From Pipra filicauda (Eukaryota; Chordata; Aves; Passeriformes; Pipridae), in NCBI RefSeq assembly GCF_003945595.2, contig NW_024104428.1, positions 148,106 to 212,105 on the forward strand: a stretch of DNA of 64,000 nt. The letters are read 5' to 3'. Under the pieces are notes generated by a model. The model had not been told where the DNA came from. It saw only the letters and a program-made list of their open reading frames with translations, and ran no database searches. The stretch's first letter is position 1, and each line of letters begins with the position of its first letter. The position numbers and the translations under genes are program-made. Shown here piece after piece: positions 27,843 to 41,416 of this stretch.

Positions 27843-29379
27843 AACCCAAAAACCAAGTTCAAAAATTTGCGAGATTTACTTGTTTCAAATTACCTGTAAA
27901 ACTTAAATTTAGGGTGTTTTCCTTTCATTTACAGAAGAATTTTTAAAAATGAAATATTCACAAAACAAACCCTCACAATTTTCCAGATGTGTTCATTTAC
28001 AGAGTATTCACTGAGTAACCAGAGGACAAGATTCCAACTTCCACCAATCTAAATTAGAACAACTGCAATTAAACTGAATGACATTGTAACAATGGTATAA
28101 ACAACAAAAGGGTGTTAATTTTATTGCCTACAGCTTTCAGAAAACTGGAGAGATTACAAGAGAAACAGAATGTGTGAAAAGCCTTGCATTAATACTTCAT
28201 CTTCCCACCAGCTAAGGGTGCAATCTCGGCAGTGCTCTGAGGAACGAGCTGTGCATCATCTATTACTCCAGCACTTTAGAAAATCCATGCACTTAAAACA
28301 TGCAGTATCTCAGATGCTCGTGATTAAAAGAGATGACTGTTTTGTCCAGATCTCTGTGGGCATTAAAACGGGCATTTGTCTCGGAAAGCTCACTCTAGGC
28401 AAATAACTCTACTTCAAGCTGGATGAAGGGAGCACAAGGGTTAAGAAGACGTTTAACAGCCGTGTTATATTGGAGCAATCACTGTAATGCCAGTGCTCTG
28501 GGCAATGACAATCTGTTAGGTCTTTTCTAAACCCAGCACAAGCATTTGTAATGCAAATGTTAGCACGCTGAATATATCACACTGTTCCTACACCCGTCGA
28601 TACCAGGGAGGGGAAGAATCATGTGGCCCCATCTTCCCTCTGCGGCAGCTTTCTCCCTTTAGCTCTTGTTTACTTCCCCGTGTTTTCTCTAATCTAGTTG
28701 TAAATGTCATTAAGCACAGCGATTGTTGTTTGAGACTGGTTATATTCTTTGTTAACCCAGTTTCCCCCCTTTCATGTGATTTTTAATGCAGTTTTGTTGA
28801 GCTGCGTTCATAGCATTCTGAGTCAAACTCTGTATAAACAATGCTCCTCTTTAGAAATTGGGAACAGGAACAAGAGCCAAGTGTTGGGTGAAATTTATGG
28901 TTCTATTTCCTTGAAGTCTGCACACTTGGTAAAGTACCTAGAAAACCTGGGAAACTGAGTCTCCAACTGAGAAAGGTTCAAGGTTCAAGAAGGATAAGAA
29001 GGATGGCGTGAAGGAAAATGTTTGATGTTGCCATTCAGTTAGCTGCACAAATAAATAATACACATACAGCCTTTCATGTGCATCACTAAATTATTAGCAC
29101 AGGCTCATAATCATTTTTTTTTTAAGATGCCATAAGAATTTTACCATGGAAGTGCTGAATACCTGCGAAAGTGTATATTTAAGTATTTAAGCACACTGCA
29201 GAGCATATTTTTCTGACTGACTTTTTATGGTTCTGCTAGAAACGGGCCTCGAGTTTGCTGAGGGATCTGTAGAAGAAACTGGAAGGAGTTACATTTTCAT
29301 GACAAAAATCATTCCAGTGACAGCTCACCATGCAAGTGAATAGAAAATTTTTTTCCTGTTTCCCCGCTGTCCTTGATTA

Positions 29380-29408
29380 AAACAAACAAACAAACAAACA
29401 AACAAACA
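29380..29408. repeat. (AAAC)n microsatellite
   Basis: About seven AAAC units. Confidence 0.93.
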
Positions 29409-29482
29409 TGTCAGGAATCAAAGAAGGGAATCTCGTTACTTAACTTGGAAGAATTTAGCAGAAAGAAATATATAACAAAGTA

Positions 29483-29532
29483 CATTGGTCACATTCAACA
29501 GTTTAAGCATTGGCCACATTCAACAGTTTAAG
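29483..29532. repeat. 25-nt tandem duplication
   Basis: Two units, 29483-29507 and 29508-29532, differing at one base (GGTCAC versus GGCCAC). Likely slippage. Confidence 0.9.
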
Positions 29533-32500
29533 CAAGTGACGGCCAAAAACACAAACAGAAAACCGAATTTTCAACTTATTTTTCCTTCCCCTCAAAGGCA
29601 TATTTGAAAACTAGGAACTCACCAAATGTTCAAGGACACAGCCCTGTTCTGTCAAGGCAGACATGTCTGTGAGAGCAGTAAGTATGAGAACAAATTTCAG
29701 GGTTTTTTTTGCACAAGCGCTGAGATGGAGTTCACAGTTTCTCACTTCTGGTTCTCCAGAGACAGGAGGCAGTGATAAGCCGTGTGACTTAAAAATGACG
29801 CTGGAACACCTGCCATGACACACATTGGAGCTGAACAAAACACGAGAAGAAGGTGCTAAATGGTCTGCACAGGGGGTGAACTGCCGTATAGTGAGGATGC
29901 CGACAAAAGACTCACAAGGAAGTGTAGGAAATACAGTGTAGACAAATCCCAATGTGCAGTAGCAGAGAAAGTTCTCATGTCAATTTGTGCATTTCTTTAT
30001 TTGTAAAGCAGTAGAAACTCACAATCCCATTGAATAAGTACAGATTAATTGAACTGAGCATTGCATAAATAAAAAGAAAAACAGCACTGAAAAGCAGAGT
30101 TTTACCTGACACACTAACTTGAGTTTTATTTCTATCCCTATGTATTGACTAGTTTAATAAATCACTGCTTCTAAGGATGAGGACAGAAAGTGTGAAGACC
30201 TATGAATACATTTTCAACAGTATCTAGCACCAGAGCTATTCACAAAATCTAGAGTATTTAACAGTGAAGTCTAAAGTTAGGCTGATATAATCTTCAAACA
30301 TGGATATAATTAAAGCAGGTAAATGTGCCTATTTTCTCTTCAAAACAGGAATAAGCAACCATTTACTATTACATCATAGGGCTGAACAGCTACTTGTGCT
30401 GATACAGTTAATTAGCAACTTGAAGACATAAGTCTTGTTTTGACTGAACATCACCTGTCCCTTCAATAGACTCATGCACCTAAATCAAGGTAATTATTTT
30501 CAGAATCCAACACTCCATGTAAAGAGCTCCCATGACTAAATGAAGCACTGTTTCTCAAATTCTCTTATTTACAATCAGGGACTCAAAGAAGCATTCTCAG
30601 TTCTGTTCAAAGTGATCCCCAAGCGTGCAAGTATCCAAGAATCAGTGTCCTTCACCTACCTGGCTATAAACTCTGAAAAGAAAATTAAAATAGTCAACTG
30701 CCATTTTAGAACATGTGGCAGGGCATTAAACTTTGTACTCTAGAAAGTAAAATACTTGAACTTGTCAAAAACTACTTAGAGGAGAAGAAATTTTAGAACT
30801 GACAGCACATAGCAGCTTTCCTTGAAGTAATTCTAAATGTATAAAACTATTCCGCTTTGAATGGAAACAAACAAATTATTAATACTTTAAAACAACAAGG
30901 TTCATATTTCTTCCTCGAAGTGTTTATGTAACATTATCATAATTTCTTAGGTAAAAAAAAAAAAAAGATACAATTCCATTTAGCATATCAATGAAATTAG
31001 AAGGGAAGTCCTACTGAAGGACTAACTCTCCTTAATGCCCTTATTCTCCCTTCATTATGCCATTGATGTCCCATGACAACAACATTAATTTGACATGGAT
31101 GAGTTATGACCCACTGTTTCTTGCACAACCCTCAAGAAGCCTAAGGCAGGGTTTTTCTACTTTGGGTATTGGGGCCAGAAGGACAATGCATAAAACCGGT
31201 GTAGTAGAAGGAGCAATTAAGCTACAGGTTGTTTTGCTGTAAGCAGTTAACCAGCTGTGTCCAATAAATTATTTGATTATACAACATCCTATAATTTTGA
31301 CATCGTTTGTAACCATGCATAAAACTAACATTCAGTGCCTTTGTATGTTTGCTTGTGTGATTATAACATGAATTTCTCCTGGTACTTATTAATGCACCCT
31401 GGCAATCCAGCACTGGTGGGTTTTCCAGGCAAACGGTCAGCATGCTCACAGCATGGACTGATAAAATACTGAGAAGGAAGTGGCAAATGATTGCTATTTC
31501 CTATTTGCTGCTGAGAAACAGAGCTGTGCAAAGCCACTCTCACACAGAGCAGAAATGAGTAAGAGAGGGAAACTGAGACATGCATACATCATGTGTGTGT
31601 ATCTACAATGTACACACACAAAATACAACTCAGGAGAGATATCCAAGAAATTCTTGAACTAGAAGCTTGATTTTTTTTTAATAGGTAGTATACCATGCTA
31701 ATGTACACAGCCTGTTTCTGGCACTGGCACCACTTCGCTCAGCAGCTCTCTGTTGTCTCTATGTGCACTGAGTCATGCTTGGGGGCTGTAACTATGGACT
31801 TCACATTTCCCAGTCCCACACTGACTCTGCACTAACCCTGCATTCTCACAAAAGAAAGCGGACTTTTCTCTGGAAAGGAAGCCAGATTACAAAGTCTTGC
31901 TCAAACTTGAATTAAAAAATCACCAGGAAACAGATTTCACGACCACTGCAAGTGTGAATGATGCCTGCCTTGGTGATGTCCATTTCCCAAAAAATGCTGG
32001 CACGTGAGTTCTCATCACAGAGGAGAGCCATCTCCTCCTGGGACCACAGAGAACCATGGACTGCTGTAGTTGTTATCTAGCCTAATGTCTCAGTCCTCCA
32101 GCGAGGACTCACAAATTGTCAAGACGACTCAGAGGTCCATCACACATCACATGTAACAAAGTAATGTATTAAGCCCATCTCAAAGAAAGCCAGACAGCAA
32201 TTCATAAACTATTAAATGGAAGATTACGAATAACAAATAGACAAATTCTGCTCTCCATGGATAATACATGTACAAAAATGCTAATTTTTCAGGCTAAATT
32301 ATTCACAACGAGCGAGTCAATCAGCCCTATTCCCTCACAGACCACTATTTCCGGGAGCTATTTATAAGTGAGACAAAATTGGTGTGCTTGTATCATCTAT
32401 TTCTGTACAAGAGGAAAGTGCATGATAATCCTCTTTCTATTCCCTCTATTAAGGCTTTCCATGAACGTGAATGGCAACAACAAACAAAGAACCATCTGTA

Positions 32501-33979
32501 ATTGATATTGCAATGACAGCTAAACTGCAAGTCGGTGGATTTGAATGACAACACAAATTTTCTTAGTTCTGGTCAGGCACTTAGTAACAAAATGCTACAT
32601 TTATTGAGTGATGCAGTCATCAGAACTCTGAACAAAACAGCCCACGTCAGAATTCTGTCACCATCCTATAAGATACTTGTTATACAGGGACTGTTTCTAA
32701 AACCAAAATATCTGTAATTCCCAGGAGCAGCTACAATTGGAAACCACTACTGCAAGAAAAGGCACATCACACAGATTGCTCTTCCCTGACTTCCCAACCA
32801 GCTGCATTTCCCCCAGCCACAGGATCCCCTCCTGCTTGGAGGGACTCAGCTCTCTTGGCAGCAGAGAGAAAATTACAGTTGAGTTTCTTTCCTCTCTGCT
32901 CCACGGAGCAAGATTTCAGCAAATTACAGTTTGCTGCATGACATACAAACCAGTGAAAACAGAGGCAGTCACCAAGACTTCCTTCTCAGGAGAACAGCTC
33001 TATCTCTGACTCCCAAACTGGAGCAAGTTCTGATAAAATGACTTTACTGCTGAAAGAAGGATCAAGCCCTTGCCTACAGGTTCAGAACAACTTTGGTGAA
33101 CTTGGGCATCAGGGTAGGGCCAAGGTTCACGACTGTCACACACACACTTTTTTGGCAATTGTAGACATATGAGAATCACGGAGGAAGTTAATTTAGGGAT
33201 ACTATTTTACAAGGAAACAGTTGCTACATTGCTCACTTCAAAAACTTGATATAAGTTAGGAAAAAAAGAGCCACCATAGAGAGATGTATTTTCAGATACA
33301 ATTTAAAGGTTAATCCAGACAAGTCTCCTGAGTCAGGATCTAATTAGATCCAAAGGCTCAGCTCAGGACACTCGATGTTGTATGAGCAAAGCAGAGGCTG
33401 CTCACATCACTCCCATCAGTGACAGCTGAATCTCCCAGAAGGCTACAGGCACCTCCATGTGGATCCTGGCTACCTCATTTACCAAGGAAACATCCCAATT
33501 AACCTATATGGGGATTATCCATACAAATTCTTACAGAAATTAATGTGCCCAAATGTCTTTCCTGGCTTTGTAGAATTGAATCCTCATTTACATGTGGCTG
33601 AGTGCCTTTCCCCATCCCCCATGGAAATGGCATGTTTTATCCCTGCTGGATAAAGTGACAATGGCATTAAAGAGTTAAGAAAGGAACTGTTAAGCATGAT
33701 GTAAAAAAAGCAGAGTTTGAACTAATCTAAAACAAATTAAATGCCTTTTTTAACAGTGAAAAAAACCATCAGTGTAATTTTTTTTCCAATACTGATACAC
33801 ACACAGACAACAAAGAGAACATAGATTCAACTAAAATCAAATGAGATTCAAAATTGCTTCCAGTGCTGGTGCTGAAAACAAAGCATGCACAAGGGTCTAC
33901 TACACTGCTCTCTTGCAAGGCATAAACCAGCTCTGCAATAAACTGCTTGATGCTGCCTTGCTGGTCATAAAGCTACACC

Positions 33980-34008
<29 letters not shown>
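33980..34008. repeat. Poly(A) run, 29 nt
   Basis: Uninterrupted run of 29 A followed by CCAAAAAAAG. I see no gene-like sequence upstream that would make it a retroposon tail. Confidence 0.9.
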
Positions 34009-34010
<2 letters not shown>

Positions 34011-37000
34011 AAAAAAAGAATATTCCATTTTTTATAACGCTTTAGGGTCCAATGCAATATAAAATATATCTGACTTTCTGGCAGTGTATGCCTTGGGAGC
34101 AGGTTCTAGTGACTTTGAGTTTTACATGCACTTTTGTGACAGAGGAACTGAACATATTTTCTGCTGGATTGGACCATAGGTAGCTATAGCTACTCTCAAA
34201 GGACAGTGTAAATGACAAGCATTCTGAACCCCAGTGAAAACATAAATCATTAACAAAAAGACCAAGATAAGAGATCCTTCATCTGGCATTTCCAGTATTA
34301 AGAGGTAGTTTTCTATTCCGTTCATACATAAAAGAAATATTAACTTTCCTAAACACTATTAAAATTACTTTGTCTTCATAACTCCACTCAATAAATGTTT
34401 GCTTCTCCTCACAGCTATCAAAAGACTGGATATTAAATGTTTTAAAAGTATTGCAGAATCATTATAGCTAAAAAAAAAAAATCTTACCTACTTAAGGGAT
34501 GAAGAATAAAATGCATTTCATTAAGAAAAAAGGAAATATTAAAGTAATTAATTCCACTTTATGAAACTTTTTTAAAATGTTCCCCCCCTCCCCCCCCAAA
34601 GTAATCACAAAAATTCTAAAAAAAATAGTTGCATACACCTTCCCATCTTCATAAGGCCCTGTCCCTGGTTTTCTTTTTCTCTATTTTGTTTCTAAGGAGT
34701 CTCAATCACTAGTGCAAAACTTTCACTATCCAACACGCTAGAATAACTTGCAGCTCTGCTTCCCTGCTCCAGACTTCTTTTTCCAAGAATCTTAATTAAA
34801 ATGTCAGGCTCTTTGTCTACCATCAGCTTGTACATAATAATACACTTCACAGGGCAGTGTTTCCAATTTTTCACTTGCTTCCAGCCTTCTCACTTCCCTA
34901 ATCAATACAATCACCACCACCTTCACCTCCTTTACTGAGGGTGGTCAGCTGAGTGTCAGCTCCAGAGCCACATCATTTTTAGCTGCATAAAAACCTTACC
35001 ACTATAAAAACCTGACCACTCCCTCCTAGCTTTGCTAGACCAGCCTTTCCTAACGTAGCACAAAGCTGAACCTTTAGCCCAGTTACTTACTCACTACGGT
35101 GGTGCAAGATGAGTTCAACACCATTTTTCATGCCCCTGATGGATTCAACCCCAAAAGACCATCTTTTTAGATCATTTATCTGAACACATTACCATTTTTG
35201 TTGCCTCCTCTGGTTATTCACCACAAACAGTGCCGGTGTATTCAAGGCTTTCCTTGGCCTATCCCAGTCTCCATGGATCACTCTGACTCCTTCCTTCACT
35301 TCTTGTTAACTCTGGATTTCCCCAAACTGTTATTAATTTTGCTTCTGACAAGCAGCTTTTGTCTCCTTGCTTACTTACTGCTTTTTTTTTTTTTTTTTCA
35401 AATCCTTAGCATCTTTTTACCTTGACACTTAAGTGCAGACAGTATGTGAGGCTACATAAGGAAACTTCTGGTTTCTTTGCACTGTCCAGTTTGTTGACAT
35501 CCACGAACTATTTCTTGCTATATTGGGACAATATATTCTCCAAGGGGTGGACTGCTATTTTTGTCCCCCACATTTACAGCATTTCTAAGTCAAAGCAATC
35601 AAGTTCCTAGATAACAATGTAAAGAAAATAATGAAGAGCAACAACCTTAAACTGATTTTCCTAGGTTTGCAATGCATTATTTTAGAACAACTAATTGTAG
35701 GGTCTTTAAGCCGGAAAAAAAATGCACACACATTCTTAAATATGAACCTAACACAGGTCTTGATGTGTTAAATCTTGATGTTCAGTGAACTCCAGCTACA
35801 TCAAATATAGCAACTTTACCAGTAATGTAGCCTTTTTTCTGGGCAACCTACACTATATTTTATCCAAGAGACACATAGGGAGTACAGACAAGAATAACAT
35901 TACAAAGAAAGGTCTCCTCTTTAGGATCAACAGATTTGGGTTAAAGGCAAATTATTTGAAAACAAGTTGCTGAGGCAATATTCAGTCAAAATGACTACTA
36001 TCAGCCATAAACATATGGGACCCTCTAACTACCCAGGGTAATAAGTCTTGTATATTATTGCTGGGAATTCCTTCAAAGCCCAAATCATTTTTAGTTTGTA
36101 AAGCTCTCTAATTTATTTTCCATGGTTGGGAGGAATCTGCTGCTAAACTAAAAATACAGTTTTACCCCCCATTATCTCTGCACATAAAGAGTCACAGAGC
36201 TTTGGGCTAGAATTAACATGAGATAGGCTATTATGACTGTAAGAACATTTAGCAGTCCCTGTTGACTTTGTGGTTTGTAATAATAAATATCCTCCCCATA
36301 ATATCTTGCTCTATTTTTTTCTAAACTTGATGCCTTGAGGAGGTCTCGAAGCTTGTGATAAAATGCTATCAGCATTTACCTATTTTGTCGCCAGCCTGAA
36401 TTTCCTTTTCTCCCTGGGCAAAGTCATTTAAAGATATGATATTTGCAAGCAAAAGCTCTTAAAAGTATAACCCTTGATTTCATGAATGCCTCACGGATAT
36501 ATGATGTCCTGCTGTACTTGATCACTGAAGCAAAACTAAATCTGCTCGTATAAACTAGTGGCACTATTTTATATTGAAGTGTTTGCTCTTTCACCAAGGA
36601 AAAACCTTGTAATCAGATGTGAAGGTTATAACAGATGCAGTCTGCAACTCAAAGGTGTCTTATTATCACCAATCAAGGTAATAATTAAAACCAGATTCCT
36701 GTAAGAAGAGGGTATGCATTTAGAGGGCTTCACAAAGTGCTGAACTTCCTGCACATAATAAACAGTGGAAAATACTTCTACTTTATTAAGAAGATGCTGC
36801 AAGTGATGAAACTAAGGTGTAATCTTGTATATACAAGGATCTTACTTTGTTATGCTGTTTCCATGCAACAGAAAAAAACTTACTTGTCTACTCTCATATA
36901 TACTAAGGAGGGGGGAGTGTGTTTGTTTATTTGTTTTTATTTTTTTCCCATGCAGAATGGTTCACAAATGTTCATTTAGGAGCAAAAATTTGAGATGAAG

Positions 37001-39870
37001 GCAACATCCTTTATATGTTCAAGGTTCCAGTTTACTAAAATCTCTTCAGCAAACTTCAGTAACATTTCACATTTAAGAAATGTGAAATTTAAGACACTAC
37101 AGTTTTCCTTTAACCCGTTCTTGCTGGTTTTTATTTATTCATAAGTATAAGTGAATTCAGTAGATTATCAAGTAAAACATGCACATCACAAATATCCTTT
37201 CACATAAAAAGACAATATCAATCTTCATAGATACCACCAAGTACTCACAAAAACAAATTTAATCAAACCATGCCTACACACCTAAATATGTCTTTCCCTC
37301 TACTCTGTGCACCTTGTGTGCTGTAAGGCATAGATGGCTAGTGGTCTATTGACAATTGATCCTTTTTAGACAGAGAAAGCAAAAAACAATTTATTCATAA
37401 GACCAACAATACACTCTCTGCTTCACATACATACCCAGTCCAACTTAAATTGTCAACAGACGGGAAGCAAGACATTCCCTCATATTTCAGATTCACCATA
37501 TTCTTCAGTATTTTTTAAATTAATAAAAATATACTTTTTATAAATTAAATTTTTTATAATTATAAACTATTTTCAGATGGATAATGCAATGATTGTTCTT
37601 CAGCTTACTGACTTGATTCCCTTTGCCACCTCATTTATTGTGGCATTATTCTTACTTGACAGCAATTCACTACTGCCATCATTTGTAGGCAGTTAGTTTT
37701 CTCTTCTGAAATCTATTTCATTAATTTTACTTCCAGTGTTTATAAAGGTTATTTCATACCTGTGTATTTGCTAGACATGACTCCCCCTTTCCTCCTACAA
37801 ATGTGGTATTTTTTACTTCTCATGAGCTTTACAGATGTTGCTGGAAAGTTGTCTAATCTGCAAGGTTAATATGAGATATGCTGTATGAAACAGATTCTTA
37901 CACTTGTACACATAAATAACTGATTTCATTTTAAACAAAACATGAAAATGAATTTCAGGATCACAGTACTGGAGGGAACCTCCAGCATCTTACAGCCACA
38001 GCACTTCCACTGCTCTTCTTCCTCTTCTTTATCCTCTTCTCTAGGGCCATCTTCATTTACCCCTATCATTTCTAACTCCTTATTCTTCTTCACAAATTTA
38101 CTCTTGTGCCTTTTTTGATGGCCACCGACCCTCCCCTGCCCCTTTCTGCTTCACCTTCTTCCCAGCATCTCTTGTTTGGTGCCTCTGGCACGCGTTGCCA
38201 TCGCATCCCCACCCTAGAGAGTGCACTCCAATTTCCAAGTGCCATAACTAATGAATGCAATTAGAGATAACATGATGACACACACGCAGACTTCAGCAGA
38301 GCCATACATTTAAACACAGCCACAACACTCAGCCTGTGCCACTGCTGATTCAGGTGTTGAGCTGAACTGCAGCCTGAGCTCCTCTAGGGTCTGCTGTTTT
38401 CTCCTTGCTTTTTCCTTTCTGTCCCCCTCCTAGCTCAACCTCTCTTCGTATGACAAGGTGCAAAGTCCTGCAGTCTTTGGAGCACAATCTCACGAACTCT
38501 TATGTGAGCAAGAGGTTTGATTTTGGTAGAGTTCCTCCAGGATAAAGCGAAGCTTTGCAGAACTTGGAAGGTGGCCGGTTGCTGAGGCCCCAAAGACACT
38601 TCTCATCACCTTATTTTACATGTAAAGTGCTGTGCATTTCATGTAGCAATGCGTTTATACAGTCTTTGATCATTTATCTTTCTCAGGCCTCTGTAATTTT
38701 CAACTTAACAGCTTCATTCTTTACTGCACGTGGCCTCATTTGATTTCCTTATATCTGCAGAGGAGAAATTAGACAGGCCCAGAGTAGATCAAACAGTACT
38801 GAATTTGGGTCATTATCCACAAAGCATCCCAAGACAGTCTGCCAGTTTGTAAGGGTCTCTTCGTAGCAGCCATTTCATCTGAACACCCCAACATGTTTAG
38901 ATTTAAGCAGACCAAACCTACTCGACTGGTTTAAACTAACTACAGGCTCAAATACTCCAGTGAAGCAATGCTAGAGTTCCTTATCTACATCTTTAAAAAC
39001 AAACACTCCCTCCCTTCCTCCTTCCTTTTTTCTAAGTACAACTCTGGAACACTGAACACCAGCTTTGTTGCTGTTAATCTGCTTTTGTTATCATTCCTTT
39101 TTTGTAGTTTTTTTTTTGAAGATGCTCAGTTTCAAATTGATACGGGATATCGTATCATCCTTCTGAACCAGTTTTTGTGTCCCACTTTTTCTCCATATCC
39201 AACAAATAGAAAACACACAGTCCCTGCTTTTATGACTATATCTGCATATAGTCACTAAGAAAGGTTATTTTTTTTCTGTCTGATTGATTTTTAAAGTTTG
39301 TCTGTAGCGTAAAGTACTAAGATATTCTTTTTACGTTTTGATTTGTGAATAGATCCTGAAACAGGACAGAAACAAACACTGACCTTTAAACATTACTCAT
39401 TCAAAAGATGAATTCAAGGGCTTTTCTTATCACTACTACCAAAAAGATACAAATCAAGTATATAATAACATCGCAGCATTGAGGCTTGGAGCACAAAAAA
39501 AGTCTTGGCAAGCAATAGCTCAGACATACTTTATTTATTGCAACCATGAAGCTTATTACAGACATCTTTGTTTACCTCATCACAATTAAACATTCATGAG
39601 GAAATATTGTGGAAAAATGCATTTCTGGTCTCATAGCTAATTAGCACAATTTAAGAGTACCCCATAGTTAAGCTGCCCAACCACTCTCTCAAGGAAAGTG
39701 GGGAACTGAATCTAAATTACAAGTGCTCTCCTCCCCTTCATCTGTGCATTTTCAAAACCAGGATTTCAGTTTTGCTTACCAACCCATGTCTGACTGATCT
39801 GACCTAACAAAGAGTACAGGCATACAGGAATAAACTTGTAAACTGTATTTTGCTTAGCTTGCCTCATAGT

Positions 39871-40010
39871 GAATCACTGAACTTCTGTGGTGTCTATGTC
39901 ATCACACGTGATCTGGATTTCAGTCTAGAACAATCACTGAGAAATAACTAAAGGGACACGTGAAAAATAATGAAAACTTGCTATTTACAACAAAATCAGT
40001 ATTTTCAGGA
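39871..40010. repeat. Diverged local duplicate, copy A (AT-rich)
   Basis: Aligns with 40701-40840 at about 70-74% identity by eye, at a nearly constant offset of 828-831 bases. Anchors shared by both copies are ATCACACG, CTGGATT, AACTAAAGGGAC and GAAAACTTG. This copy lies outside the CpG island and is AT-rich. It may be half of an old local duplication, or one of two copies of an unnamed dispersed repeat. Confidence 0.75.
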
Positions 40011-40700
40011 AATCAAGGAATACTGACACCAAATACAAAATCTGTACCTTCCTATGTCCACATACATCTTTCCACTGCTATTATAATATTCTAATAGATT
40101 GGTTTTCCATGCAAGGTTATAAAAGCGTGGTTTATTAGGCTATTGCTACAATAAACTTACAATTCTTCCTTGGGTTGAATTTATATCTAGCTATCAAAAT
40201 GCATTACTATGTTCCAGTCACTTCTTTTTTTTCTTGCAAATTTACATACCCCCCCTCCAACATTTTAAAGTAATCAAAGATATATCTAGCCAGTATTCAA
40301 ACCAATAGCTCTGTATTTTCTACTGTAGCTCCTTTTTTAAAATTATTTTCTAAGGCCATGATGTGTACGGAGGCAGTTGCCCATGATGAAACCTCAGCTA
40401 CCTTATGAACTACCTTATTAAAAATTAATTGTAATTAGACATTGAAACCCAAGAAAATTATTAATCCTTCTTCCATACTCTTACATCTTGTGAAGCACGG
40501 TGGCGGTGACCCTCAGGACAAAGGTTTATCTTAGAAAACTAATGCGTAATCAGTTCCCCAGACGCGGCAACAGCTCGGGGTGAGGGCTCAAGGCTGGGAT
40601 GGTCCTTACTAAAAAAATCCCGAGCCCCACGGTGCGTGTCACAGTCAGGCACCGACCCTGCGCGTGTCCGACTGCGACCAGCGCCCAAATCCCTACAGCT

Positions 40701-40840
40701 GCATCGCTGAATTTCCATGGGATCTACGCCATCACACGAGCTGGATTCCGACCTGGAACAAGCCGTGAAAAGGAACTAAAGGGACGCAGGAAAAAAAACA
40801 GCGAAAACTTGTTACTCGCAACGAAACCGGCGCTTTCAGA
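40701..40840. repeat. Diverged local duplicate, copy B (GC-rich)
   Basis: Partner of 39871-40010. Most substitutions between the two have A or T in copy A and G or C here, including several CpG sites kept only in this copy. It lies at the upstream edge of the CHMP2B CpG island. Confidence 0.75.
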
Positions 40841-40943
40841 AAAACCAGGCGGCGAACTCGGAAGAGCGCCACACCGCTGAACTGAATCAAATTTTTATTT
40901 ATTTATTTTTTAAAATAATTACACGCGAATAAAACACCCCCCC

Positions 40944-40975
40944 CAAAACAAACAAACAAACAAACAAACAAAAAC
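40944..40975. repeat. (AAAC)n microsatellite in the CpG island
   Basis: About seven AAAC units following a run of C, interrupting the island. Confidence 0.88.
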
Positions 40976-41382
40976 AAAACCCAAAAAACATTTTAGCGGT
41001 GCAGGGAGCGGGGATGCCGGGACACCGCCACCCCCGGGTTGGGGTGGGGTGGGGGGCTGATGGTTCTTCTCCCGCGGCTCGGGGGTGGCGGGGAGGAAGA
41101 GAAACCGCTGCCCCATCCCCGCCAAGGACTCCGCCGGGCGGAGAAGCGAAGGCGCCGGAGCATCGCCGGCTCGGAGCGTGTCCCCATCCCCGCACAGCTC
41201 GAGGGGAGGCGGAGGCAGCGCCGAGCCCCGGCCCGGCCCCGTCCCGCCCCTCGGCGCCGCGGAGGCGGAGCCGGGCGGGCGTTCGTGGCCCGGCCGCTTC
41301 CTGGTCACCGCAGGAGGAGGAGGAGGCGGCAGCAGCAGGAGCCGGAGCCGGCGGAGGCGGCTGTGGGGGTCCGGCTGCCGCC

Positions 41383-41416
41383 ATGGCCTCGCTCTTCAAG
41401 AAGAAGACCGTGGACG
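41383..41416 (+). CDS. CHMP2B: CHMP2B coding exon 1
   Basis: Encodes MASLFKKKTVD plus the first base of D12. Donor GTGAGT at 41417. The 5' untranslated part extends upstream into the GC-rich promoter. Confidence 0.96.

Larger units (their letters stand above)
27843..39870. other. Long intergenic segment, no gene recognised
   Basis: About 12 kb of AT-rich intergenic DNA upstream of CHMP2B. It contains an (AAAC)n at 29380-29408, a 2 x 25-nt tandem duplication at 29483-29532, a run of 29 A at 33980-34008, C-runs at about 34583-34599, and a T-run at 35382-35398. A perfect octamer ATGCAAAT is at about 28553. No exon, tRNA or other RNA gene was recognised. Confidence 0.6.

Noticed and set aside
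29611..29952. 113-codon minus-strand open frame
   Set aside because: No similarity recognised and no splice or promoter support; likely chance.
37958..38010. Short CR1 3'-end-like stretch
   Set aside because: GGATCACAG and GGAGGGAACCTCCAGCATC loosely resemble the CR1 tail in minus orientation, but the match is too short and lacks other CR1 blocks.
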